This document shows, piece by piece, positions 35,301 through 43,757 of a stretch of 64,000 nt of DNA (positions are counted from its first letter, which is position 1; each line of letters begins with the position of its first letter). The position numbers were made by a program, and so were the translations under genes. Source of the stretch: Herbaspirillum rhizosphaerae_A (lineage in GTDB: Bacteria; Pseudomonadota; Gammaproteobacteria; Burkholderiales; Burkholderiaceae_D). Under the pieces are notes generated by a model, which did not search any database, had not been told where the DNA came from, and saw only the letters and a list, made by a program, of their open reading frames with translations. The stretch covers positions 124,001-188,000 of the forward strand of contig NZ_JAQQFR010000008.1 in NCBI RefSeq assembly GCF_046025915.1, read 5' to 3'.

Positions 35301-38300
35301 GCGCCATGGAAACTACCGACAAAGATATGACGCCCATCTCTGCCTATGAGATCAACGGCCAGCCTGCTGAAGCCGCGGCCTTCACCGCAGCAGCCTGCGA
35401 TCCGCGCCATTCGGTCGTGGTGGAAGCCTGCGCCGGCAGCGGCAAAACCTGGCTGTTGGTAGCGCGTATGCTGCGTCTGCTGCTGGCCGGAGCCAAGCCT
35501 GCTGAATTGCTGGCGATTACTTTCACCCGCAAAGCCGCACAGGAAATGCGCGAGCGTCTCATGGAGTTGCTGCATGAGCTGACGCTGGCGCCGGCAGACA
35601 AGGCGCGCGGCTTGTTGCTGGAGCGCGGCATCAGCGAAGCGGAATTGCCGCGTGTGATGCCGCAGGCGCGTGCACTATATGAACAGATTCTGTCGGGACA
35701 GCATGCGCTTTCCATCGATACTTTCCACAGCTGGTTTGCACGCCTGCTGCAAATTGCACCGCTGGCATCGGGCGTGCCGCATGGCTATTCGCTGACCGAA
35801 AAGAACGGCGAGCTGATGAACGAGGCTTATCGTCGCTTCATGCAAGCCGTGCAAAAGCCGGCGCAGAGCGACATCAAACAAGCCTTGCTGGAGCTGTACG
35901 ATCTGGCCGGCGACAGTGGTGCCAAGCGCTTGCTGGATTCCTTCCTCGACAAGCGTGCCGAATGGTGGGCGGCGACCATGCCACCGTTGTCGTCCGACGA
36001 TATGCCGCTGCAATGGCTGGAGAGTTTGTGCGGAGCGGATGCGCACCGCGATGCGCGTCTCGATGTCTGGTCGGATGAAGCGTTGAAGGCGAAGCTGTAC
36101 GAAATTTCTTCCGTGCTCGGCAAAGGCGCAGTAGCCAATCAGAAGCGCGCGACCACCATCGAAGCATTGGTCACGGGCGAGGCTTCGCCGGAGAATTTCA
36201 CCGCACTGGCGGCACAGTTCTATGACGACGCCGAAAAAACACGCGGCAACAATGCCCGCACCAAAGCGCTCAAGGCGGCGCTGGTCGCGCATTATGGTGT
36301 GGACGAAGAGGTCGCCGTCTCGCTGTTCGAAGAAACTTTCGAGCTGACCGGCAATGCGCTGAAACGGTTGCAACGCCGCAGCGCCGAAGGCATCGTGCTC
36401 AAGCTCAATCGTGCCTTATTCATCGCCGGTCGCGCTTATCTCGATGCGTATCAAGAAGTGAAGGCGGAACAGCGCGTATTCGACTTCGCTGACCTGGAAT
36501 GGCAAGCCTATCGCCTGCTGACCAACGAAGAGAGTGCGGCCTATCTGCAGAGCCGTCTTGATGCGCGTTACAAGCACATTCTGCTGGATGAATTCCAGGA
36601 TACCAATCCGCTGCAATGGAGCATCGTGCGCGCCTGGCTGCGTGCCTATGGCGGCGATGCGGCACAGCCGACGGTGTTTGTCGTGGGCGATCCCAAACAG
36701 TCGATTTACCGCTTCCGCCGCGCCGAGCCGCGCGTATTCTCGGCAGCACGCGACATGTTGCAAGAGCAGGGCGCCGCCGTGTTGCGCGCTAACCAGACGC
36801 GCCGCAATGCGACCGTTATCGTCGATGTGCTCAACACCAGTTTCACCGGACGCAATACCTTGTTCGCACCGCAAACCACGCTGGGCATGCCGGGCGGTGG
36901 CGTGTGGAAACTGCCGCTGGTGCAGGCGCCGGAGGCAGCAGAGACCGTCGCCGAAGTTGAAACTGCGGCTGAAGTGCAAACACCCATGCGCAATCCGCTG
37001 ACCACACCGCGCGAAGAAGAGGATGACGCACGCCGCCGCGACGAAGGCACGCTGATCGCGCAGGCGATCTTGCAGGCACGCAGCCGGATCACCGTCAAAG
37101 GCGACAGCGGCGAACGCGCGCTCAATTGGGGCGACGTGATGCTGCTGGTGAAAAAGCGCCGCCATCTGATCGCTTATGAAAGCGCCTTGCGCGATGCCGG
37201 CATTCCTTTTGTTTCCGACAAGCGCGGTGGTCTGCTCGACTCGCTGGAAATTGCGGATCTGATCGCGCTGCTGACTTTCCTGATTACTCCCAATGACACG
37301 CGTGCGCTCACGCATGTCCTGAAGAGTCCCATCGTCGGTGCCTCCGACGACGACTTGATTGCACTGGCGCAGCGTGAAGAGAGCGACTGGTGGCAGCGCG
37401 TCCGGGCGCAGCAGCAAAGCGGCAATGCCTCGCCTGCGATTGATCGCGCGGTGCAGTTGTTGTCGCAATGGCTGGAAGCGGCACCGCATTATCCGGTGCA
37501 CGACTTGCTCGACATGATCTTGCATCAGGGACAACTGGTGGCGCGTTACGCGCAATCGGTGGCGCCGGCCATGCGTACGCAGGCATTAGGCAATATCGAA
37601 GCCTTCGTCGAGCTGGCGCTCAATCTGGATGCCGGTCGTTATCCGAGTCTGCCGAAATTCATCGATGCCTTGCGCGTGCTGCAGCGTCATGCCGAGAGCG
37701 ATGCACCGGACGAGGCCAGTATCGATGCTGCCGCCGACGCCGTGCGTATTCTCACCGTGCACAGCGCCAAGGGGCTGGAAGCGCCGGTGGTCGTGATGCT
37801 GGACACCAATCACAGCGACCCTGCCAACGACAACGTCGGCATCCTGTGCGACTGGCCGCAAGATGAAGACGCACCGACGCATTTCTCTGCCTTCGGACGC
37901 AAGAGCGAACGCGGGCTGGCGCGCGACCGCTGGTTCGACGCCGAAGAAGGATTCAAGCAGCAGGAGGACTGGAACTTGCTCTACGTCGCCATCACGCGCG
38001 CCAAGCAATTGCTGATCGTCAGCGGTGTGGCCAGCACGCGCGGCGCATTGGAGGGCGGCGTGCAGGAGGGCAGCTGGTATCACCGGCTGTTCGACCGCAC
38101 CGGCGATGTCGCCGGCATGGAAGAAGTACATCCTGCTGCACAGCGCAACGACGAGCTTGCTGCGGCCGAGCAGATGTTTTCATTGGCATTGTTTGATCCT
38201 GTTCCGTTGCCGGTATCGATTACACCGGCGCCGGAAAATTACAGCAACGACGCCATCGAAGAAGGCGTCGCCTTGCACGCCTTGCTGGAACGCATGACCG

Positions 38301-38692
38301 AAGCACGTACATGGCCGCCGGTATTACCGGACGATGCCGTGATCGCACGCTGGCTGCCGTGCCCGCGGCCGCTGGCGACGACGATACGCGCTCAGGCCGC
38401 AACCATGCTGGCGCAACCGGCGCTGGAGCGGTTCTTCAATCCCGCTTTGTATCGCCACGCGCGCAATGAAATGGATATCGTGACCGGCGACGGCGTGTTG
38501 CGCTGCGATCGCGTGGTCGTGTTCGATGATGAAGTCTGGATTCTCGACTACAAGCGCAATCTGCTCGATAGCGAACGCGCTGCTTATGCGGCGCAGCTTG
38601 CAGGCTATCGCGACGCGGCGTTGTCAGTGTTTTCTGACAAGCGAATCAGGTCTGCGCTGATAACTGCCGACGGGCAATTTTGGGAACAATGA
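35297..38692 (+). CDS. AddA-like UvrD-family helicase-nuclease
   Basis: This is a 1131-residue SF1A helicase. Motif I is VVEACAGSGKTWLLVARML, motif Ia LLAITFTRKAAQEMRERL, motif II HILLDEFQDTNPLQW, motif III VFVVGDPKQSIYRFRRA, and late motifs TVHSAKGLEAPVVVMLD and NLLYVAITRAKQLLIV. A RecB-type nuclease domain closes the protein (LRCDRVVVFDDEVWILDYKRNLL). The start at 35297 overlaps the AddB-like stop (ATGA) with AAAGGAG upstream. With its partner it is expected to resect double-strand breaks for RecA loading. Confidence 0.87.
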   Translation: MSAMETTDKDMTPISAYEINGQPAEAAAFTAAACDPRHSVVVEACAGSGKTWLLVARMLRLLLAGAKPAELLAITFTRKAAQEMRERLMELLHELTLAPADKARGLLLERGISEAELPRVMPQARALYEQILSGQHALSIDTFHSWFARLLQIAPLASGVPHGYSLTEKNGELMNEAYRRFMQAVQKPAQSDIKQALLELYDLAGDSGAKRLLDSFLDKRAEWWAATMPPLSSDDMPLQWLESLCGADAHRDARLDVWSDEALKAKLYEISSVLGKGAVANQKRATTIEALVTGEASPENFTALAAQFYDDAEKTRGNNARTKALKAALVAHYGVDEEVAVSLFEETFELTGNALKRLQRRSAEGIVLKLNRALFIAGRAYLDAYQEVKAEQRVFDFADLEWQAYRLLTNEESAAYLQSRLDARYKHILLDEFQDTNPLQWSIVRAWLRAYGGDAAQPTVFVVGDPKQSIYRFRRAEPRVFSAARDMLQEQGAAVLRANQTRRNATVIVDVLNTSFTGRNTLFAPQTTLGMPGGGVWKLPLVQAPEAAETVAEVETAAEVQTPMRNPLTTPREEEDDARRRDEGTLIAQAILQARSRITVKGDSGERALNWGDVMLLVKKRRHLIAYESALRDAGIPFVSDKRGGLLDSLEIADLIALLTFLITPNDTRALTHVLKSPIVGASDDDLIALAQREESDWWQRVRAQQQSGNASPAIDRAVQLLSQWLEAAPHYPVHDLLDMILHQGQLVARYAQSVAPAMRTQALGNIEAFVELALNLDAGRYPSLPKFIDALRVLQRHAESDAPDEASIDAAADAVRILTVHSAKGLEAPVVVMLDTNHSDPANDNVGILCDWPQDEDAPTHFSAFGRKSERGLARDRWFDAEEGFKQQEDWNLLYVAITRAKQLLIVSGVASTRGALEGGVQEGSWYHRLFDRTGDVAGMEEVHPAAQRNDELAAAEQMFSLALFDPVPLPVSITPAPENYSNDAIEEGVALHALLERMTEARTWPPVLPDDAVIARWLPCPRPLATTIRAQAATMLAQPALERFFNPALYRHARNEMDIVTGDGVLRCDRVVVFDDEVWILDYKRNLLDSERAAYAAQLAGYRDAALSVFSDKRIRSALITADGQFWEQ

Positions 38693-38909
38693 TGGCGCTT
38701 TCACCATTCAAAACATAACGATCACAACATAGGAAAAAATTTCGTTTACTATAAAACTGGTTTATCTTCGAGTTCGCTCTCGAGATACTTTTCGATAAGC
38801 GTCACTTCATTTTCATCATTGCATCAGCACATACGCGTCGTGCAGGGGATATCCCGGAACAACCGACGCCGCCGGATGCACGTCAAATCTACAATTGTCA
38901 GGAGGAGCT

Positions 38910-40118
38910 ATGCAGTGGACTCTTCCGTCTTTCGCCCTTGCGCAACCGGTTCAATGGAACGCGTTGCTGCTATTCGGTAGCTTGTTGCTATTCGGGTTGA
39001 TAGCCGGTCATATCGTGTCGAAATCGCCATGGGTGCCGCGTATCACAGGTTATTTGATCGTCGGCTTCATTCTCGGCGGCGGCGGTCTGAACTGGCTGTC
39101 GGGCGATGTGCTGAGCGTCACCAATATCTTTGCCGACATTGCCGTCGCATTGGTTGTGTATCAGCTCGGGCGTTATGTCGATATCGGCTGGCTCAAGCGC
39201 GAGAAGTGGCTGCTGGCCACCGTCGGCACGTCTGCGGTGTTGTGTTTTGTATTCGTCAGTCTGGCCTTGTCCTGGTTCGGCACCTCGCAGGTACTGGCCT
39301 TGCTGGGCGGTGTGTGGGCAATTGCCACAGCGCCGGCGGTGGTGCTGGTGGTGTTGCGTGATCTGAAGGCCGAGGGCCAGGTCACACGGCGTCTGGCAAC
39401 GATGACAGCGCTGAACAACTTTGTCGCGATTCTTGCTGCTTATGCATTGCTGCCGATCATCGCGCACGAATCCGGCACGCCAGTGCTGCTGCTGGTTGAA
39501 AATACCGCGTACTCACTGATCGGTTCTTTCGTACTGGCCTATCTGACGTACTGGCTGATGATGCCGCTGGCACGCTTGCTCGGACGTCAGGGAAGCCGTC
39601 AATTCGTACTGGTGATCTCTGTCATCGCGCTGGCCATCGGCGTCGCGCACGCCTTGCATTTGCCGGTGATGCTGACGATGTTGATCTTCGCGATCTTGTC
39701 GAAGAATCTTGATCGTCAATACGACTTGATGGAGTTGGAGTTTGGCGTCGCCAATGAATTGTTCGTGGTGATGCTGTTTGTGACAGTCGGCGCCTCGATG
39801 CGTCTGGCAGATCTCACCATGGTCGGCTGGTCAGTGCTGATTCTGATCGCTGCACGGTTTGTGGCGATGGGCTGCGGCGTATTCGTCTTTGCCCGTTTTG
39901 CACGCATGAACTGGAAGCAGGCCGGCTTGCTCACGCTCGGCACCTTGCCGATGACGGAAGCGGGGCTGGGGCTGATGCAGACAATTTCGAGTCTGTATCC
40001 CCATACGACCGCCGATGTGGTGCCGTTGCTGGCGGGTTGCCTGATCGTGCTCGAATTGTTTGGCCCGGTTGCCACACAATTCGCCTTAATCAAATCTGGT
40101 GAAAGTGGACGCGAATGA
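38910..40118 (+). CDS. Cation/proton antiporter (Kef/CPA2-like)
   Basis: This 402-residue polytopic protein has about 12 spans and a Na+/H+ exchanger fold: GLIAGHIVSKSPWVPRITGYLIVGFILGGGG, WAIATAPAVVLVVLRDLKAEGQVTRRL and an NNFVAILAAYALLP segment. It has no TrkA-N or TrkA-C domain, so gating differs from full-length KefB/C. The ATG at 38910 follows GGAGGAGCT. It overlaps the ybdK gene by 4 bp, forming a two-gene operon, which may link K+/H+ exchange with thiol synthesis. Confidence 0.82.
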   Translation: MQWTLPSFALAQPVQWNALLLFGSLLLFGLIAGHIVSKSPWVPRITGYLIVGFILGGGGLNWLSGDVLSVTNIFADIAVALVVYQLGRYVDIGWLKREKWLLATVGTSAVLCFVFVSLALSWFGTSQVLALLGGVWAIATAPAVVLVVLRDLKAEGQVTRRLATMTALNNFVAILAAYALLPIIAHESGTPVLLLVENTAYSLIGSFVLAYLTYWLMMPLARLLGRQGSRQFVLVISVIALAIGVAHALHLPVMLTMLIFAILSKNLDRQYDLMELEFGVANELFVVMLFVTVGASMRLADLTMVGWSVLILIAARFVAMGCGVFVFARFARMNWKQAGLLTLGTLPMTEAGLGLMQTISSLYPHTTADVVPLLAGCLIVLELFGPVATQFALIKSGESGRE

Positions 40119-41353
40119 CAACTACACTTATCCAAGAAGACGACCTGGTCGCGGAAGCCGCCGCCGGTTCGCACACGCACGCGGTTGGTGACACCAGCAG
40201 CGCAGGCATCCTGCCGTTCACTTCGTCGACGCCGTTCACGATGGGCATCGAGCTGGAGCTGCAGCTGGTCAACCGCCGCAACTACAATCTCGCCAGCGAT
40301 GCCGTCGATCTGCTGACCTGGATCGCGCCGCGCGATCTGCAAAAGCAGATCAAGCTGGAAATGACGCAGGGGATGATCGAGCTCAACTCCGGCATCCACA
40401 CCCGTGTCGACGATCTGATCGAAGAGCTGAAGGGCTTGCGAGCAGCATTGAATCGCGGTGCGCAGCATCTCAATATCGACGTCTCCGGCGGCGGTGCGCA
40501 TCCCTTCCAGCATTGGAATGAGCAGCGCATCACGCCGAGCGAGCGCTTCTTTCATCTGCATGAAAAATATGGCTATCTGGCGAAGACCTTCACCGTGTTC
40601 GGCCAGCACATCCACATTGGCGTTCCCAATGGCGACGATGCGTTGTACCTGACGCATGCGTTTTCGCGTTTCGTGCCGCACTTCATCGCGCTGTCGGCGG
40701 CGTCGCCGTTCTATCAGGGTGCGGATACCAAGTTCGATTCGTCGCGCAGCAACGTGGTGCGCGCCTTCCCGTTGTCGGGTACGGCGCCGGTGCAGACCAA
40801 GTGGAGCGAGTTCGAAACCTATTACGACGAGTTGCTGCAAATGGGCATCATCGGCAGCATGAAGGATTTTTACTGGGATATCCGTCCCAAGCCCGAATAC
40901 GGCACCGTCGAAATCCGCGTCTGCGACACGCCGCTGACCATCGAGCATGCGGCGCATCTGGGCGCCTATGCGCAGTTGCTGGCGCGCTGGATTCTGACTG
41001 AGCGGCCGTTTGAGATTCGCGATGATTTTTATCTCTTGTATCAGTTCAACCGTTTCGAGGCCAGTCGCTTTGGATTGAACGGCATGCTGGCTTTACATGG
41101 CGAGTCGCCGGCGACTTCGAGTAAACTGCCGATCTTCGAGCATTTGTTGCTGCAATTGCAGTTGTTGCAGCCGTACGTGCAAAATGAGGTCGAACTGATT
41201 ACCCTGAAGCGCTTGCGCCATATGGCACACAACCGGCTCAGCGATGCCGGCTGGCTACGTCAGGCATTTACCCAGCGCGGCTCGCTCAACGATATGATGC
41301 GCATGTCGTCCGAGCTGTGGATGGATCAGTCTCCGCCTTCTTACTTCCAATAA
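40115..41353 (+). CDS. ybdK: YbdK-type carboxylate-amine ligase (glutamate--cysteine ligase 2 family)
   Basis: This 412-residue ATP-grasp-like GCS2 enzyme has the metal/ATP-binding FTMGIELELQLVNRRNYNLAS, a central VFGQHIHIGVPNGDDAL, and DFYWDIRPKPEYGTVEIRVCDTPLT. YbdK has weak gamma-glutamylcysteine ligase activity in vitro and an uncertain role. It starts within the stop codon of the antiporter gene. Confidence 0.88.
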   Translation: MTTTLIQEDDLVAEAAAGSHTHAVGDTSSAGILPFTSSTPFTMGIELELQLVNRRNYNLASDAVDLLTWIAPRDLQKQIKLEMTQGMIELNSGIHTRVDDLIEELKGLRAALNRGAQHLNIDVSGGGAHPFQHWNEQRITPSERFFHLHEKYGYLAKTFTVFGQHIHIGVPNGDDALYLTHAFSRFVPHFIALSAASPFYQGADTKFDSSRSNVVRAFPLSGTAPVQTKWSEFETYYDELLQMGIIGSMKDFYWDIRPKPEYGTVEIRVCDTPLTIEHAAHLGAYAQLLARWILTERPFEIRDDFYLLYQFNRFEASRFGLNGMLALHGESPATSSKLPIFEHLLLQLQLLQPYVQNEVELITLKRLRHMAHNRLSDAGWLRQAFTQRGSLNDMMRMSSELWMDQSPPSYFQ

Positions 41354-41358
41354 TGCCG

Positions 41359-41395
41359 TTTGCTTTCGCCAGTAAAGCAAGTTGGCGAAAGCAAA
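41359..41395 (+). promoter_or_regulatory. 13-bp perfect stem-loop against a start codon
   Basis: TTTGCTTTCGCCA and TGGCGAAAGCAAA pair perfectly around an 11-nt loop. The stem ends one base before the ATG at 41397, occupying the whole ribosome-binding region, and no Shine-Dalgarno sequence is visible outside it. It lacks a T-run, so translational control is more likely than termination. Confidence 0.6.
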
Positions 41396-41396
41396 C

Positions 41397-42596
41397 ATGA
41401 CAACACCATTCGATGTAGCAGTAATCGGCGCCGGCGCCGCCGGCATGATGTGCGCCGCTGTGGCCGGGCAGCGCGGCAAGTCGGTCGTGCTGATCGACCA
41501 TTCCGCCAAGCTGGCCGAGAAGATCCGCATCTCCGGCGGTGGCCGCTGCAATTTCACCAACATCGGTGCGACGCCACAGAATTTCCTCTCGCAAAATCCC
41601 CATTTCTGCAAAAGCGCCTTGTCGCGCTACACGCCGCAGGATTTCCTCGCGCTGGTCAAACGCTACCGCATCGGCTTTCATGAGAAGCACAAAGGCCAGT
41701 TGTTCTGCGACGACACCTCCGACGACATCATTGAAATGCTGAAAGCCGAGTGCGATCTTGGTCACGTTGACTGGCGCATGCCCTGCGGTGTGGCCTCGGT
41801 CGGCAAGGATGGGGACTTGTTCCGTCTGGAAACGGACAGCGGCGAAATCCTGGCCCGCCACGTCGTCATCGCCACCGGCGGCTTGTCGATCCCCAAGATC
41901 GGCGCTACTGATTTCGCCTATCGCATCGCCAAACAATTCGATCTGAAGCTGGTTGAGCCGCGCCCGGGCCTGGTGCCGCTGACTTTTGACGGTGCCGGCT
42001 GGCAGCCGTTTGTCGATCTGGCCGGCATCGCGCTGGAAGTGGAGGTCGAAACCGGTGTCAAGAAAGAGCGAGGCTATTTCTTGGAAGACTTATTGTTTAC
42101 ACATCGCGGCCTGTCCGGCCCGGCGATTCTGCAGATTTCCAGCTTCTGGCAGCCGGGCGCATCGCTCACGCTGAACCTGCTGCCGCAGATCGACGTTGCC
42201 GGAACCTTGATCGAAGGCAAGACCACGCTCAAGAAGAACCTCGGCAACCTGCTGGCACAATGGCTGCCGACGCGTCTGGCGGACGGTTTGCTCAAAGCCA
42301 ATGGCTTCGACGGCGCGGCGCGCATTGCCGACATGCCTGATAAAGAGCTGCGCAAGCTGGGCGAAGCGCTCAACCGCTGGACCATCAAGCCCAACGGATC
42401 GGAAGGCTACCGCAAGGCGGAAGTCACCATGGGCGGCGTCGACACGCGCGAGCTGTCGCAGCAAAGCATGATGGTCACCAAGGTGCCGGGCCTGCACTTC
42501 ATCGGCGAGGCGGTGGACGTCACCGGTTGGCTGGGCGGCTACAACTTCCAGTGGGCCTGGGCTTCCGGCGTGGCGGCGGGGCAGTCTATTGAATAA
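41397..42596 (+). CDS. BaiN/RdsA-like NAD(P)/FAD oxidoreductase (HI0933 family)
   Basis: This 399-residue flavoprotein has the N-terminal FAD motif DVAVIGAGAAGMMCAAVAG, KIRISGGGRCNFTN, RPGLVPLTF, and a C-terminal AEVTMGGVDTRELSQQSMMVTKVPGLHFIGEAVDVTGWLGGYNFQWAWASG that closes the FAD site. The family is conserved but poorly defined in most bacteria. The ATG at 41397 gives the clean start; a TTG at 41382 lies inside the hairpin. Confidence 0.88.
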   Translation: MTTPFDVAVIGAGAAGMMCAAVAGQRGKSVVLIDHSAKLAEKIRISGGGRCNFTNIGATPQNFLSQNPHFCKSALSRYTPQDFLALVKRYRIGFHEKHKGQLFCDDTSDDIIEMLKAECDLGHVDWRMPCGVASVGKDGDLFRLETDSGEILARHVVIATGGLSIPKIGATDFAYRIAKQFDLKLVEPRPGLVPLTFDGAGWQPFVDLAGIALEVEVETGVKKERGYFLEDLLFTHRGLSGPAILQISSFWQPGASLTLNLLPQIDVAGTLIEGKTTLKKNLGNLLAQWLPTRLADGLLKANGFDGAARIADMPDKELRKLGEALNRWTIKPNGSEGYRKAEVTMGGVDTRELSQQSMMVTKVPGLHFIGEAVDVTGWLGGYNFQWAWASGVAAGQSIE

Positions 42597-42772
42597 GCTG
42601 GGGTGTGCCTGTGGGGGTGTATGTTTCCTGCACGCATCCCAGATCCTTGATTTATTTGAGTTTTTTGTGTGGCGGGTGGAAAAAAGCCACGCATTAGCTT
42701 CCATTTGGTGTCGCGGTCTGCTAAAATCGCGTTCTTTCCGTATCTAACCTAACCTCTTTGGTTTGAATCTAC

Positions 42773-42985
42773 ATGACCACTATTCGTCTTAAAGAAAACG
42801 AGCCGTTCGAAGTCGCCATGCGCCGCTTCAAGCGCACTATTGAAAAAACCGGCCTGTTGACCGAGTTGCGCGCGCGCGAGTTTTACGAAAAGCCGACAGC
42901 AGAACGCAAGCGCAAGCTGGCAGCTGCAGTGAAGCGCCACTACAAGCGCATCCGCAGCCAACAACTGCCTAAGAAGCTGTACTAA
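42773..42985 (+). CDS. rpsU: 30S ribosomal protein S21
   Basis: The 70-residue basic protein TTIRLKENEPFEVAMRRFKRTIEKTG, then LRAREFYEKPTAERKRKLAAAVKRHYKR, is S21, needed for start-site selection by the 30S subunit. It opens the classical rpsU-dnaG-rpoD macromolecular synthesis block, here with a repeat element and yqeY inserted. Confidence 0.98.
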   Translation: MTTIRLKENEPFEVAMRRFKRTIEKTGLLTELRAREFYEKPTAERKRKLAAAVKRHYKRIRSQQLPKKLY

Positions 42986-43031
42986 GAAATTCCCGTCGCG
43001 CTGCCTCGTTACAGGGTGCGCGCGACCATGT

Positions 43032-43065
43032 AAAACCCGCTCTGGTAAAGCACCACAGCGGGTTT
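43032..43065 (+). terminator. Terminator after rpsU
   Basis: AAAACCCGCT pairs with AGCGGGTTTT around a 14-nt loop 46 bp past the rpsU stop; the run is T4. Confidence 0.85.
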
Positions 43066-43072
43066 TCGCATT

Positions 43073-43197
43073 CGTAGGCCGTCGCTAAGCTACTGCGCGA
43101 ACCGGCATGCGGTCTGCGATGCTCGCCGTACTTTCGTACGACTGCGCTTCTCGATCCACATGTCGGTCCTGCTCGCTACGCTTATCGACGGCCTACG
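43073..43197. repeat. 125-bp inverted-repeat element
   Basis: It is bounded by a perfect 12-bp inverted repeat CGTAGGCCGTCG/CGACGGCCTACG. The arms continue as an imperfect palindrome (CTAAGC against GCTTAT, CCGGCATGCGG against CCACATGTCGG) to a central CGTAC-TTTC-GTACG. The whole could fold as one long hairpin. No coding potential. Confidence 0.8.
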
Positions 43198-43284
43198 TGG
43201 TCTCATCCAAGTCCTTCGTTACTTTTTGCGGCTGGGATTTGAGGCTTATGCTAGTCTGAAAAATCGCTATCTCTGGAGAATGCA

Positions 43285-43734
43285 ATGGGTCTGAAAGAGC
43301 AAATCACCGAAGACATGAAGGCCGCGATGCGCGCCAAGGAAACGGCCAAGCTGGGTACGATCCGTCTGATCACGGCTGCGATGAAGCAAAAAGAAGTCGA
43401 CGAGCGCGTTGAGCTCGATGACACGATGGTGCTGGCGATCATCGACAAGATGGTCAAGCAGCGTAAGGATTCCATCAGCCAGTTTGAAGCCGGCGGTCGT
43501 CAGGATCTGGCCGATATCGAAAAAGCGGAGCTGGCCATTCTGGTCACTTACATGCCTGCCGGCCTGTCCGACGATGAAATCAAGGCCGAAGTGCAAGCCG
43601 CCGTCGCCGCCACCGGCGCAGCGGGTCCGCAGGATATGGGCAAGGTCATGGGCGTTCTCAAGCCGAAGCTGGCCGGTCGCGCCGACATGACTGCCGTTTC
43701 CGCACTGGTCAAGGCTGCCTTGACCGCTGCCTGA
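43285..43734 (+). CDS. GatB/YqeY domain-containing protein
   Basis: The 149-residue helical protein (GLKEQITEDMKAAMRAKETAKLGTIRLITAAMKQKEVDERVELDD, then AILVTYMPAGLSDDEIKAEV) matches the free-standing YqeY family related to the C-terminal tRNA-binding domain of GatB. The exact role is unknown. It sits between rpsU and dnaG as in many betaproteobacteria. Confidence 0.92.
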   Translation: MGLKEQITEDMKAAMRAKETAKLGTIRLITAAMKQKEVDERVELDDTMVLAIIDKMVKQRKDSISQFEAGGRQDLADIEKAELAILVTYMPAGLSDDEIKAEVQAAVAATGAAGPQDMGKVMGVLKPKLAGRADMTAVSALVKAALTAA

Positions 43735-43757
43735 TCTTGTCAGGACGCTAATTCTCT

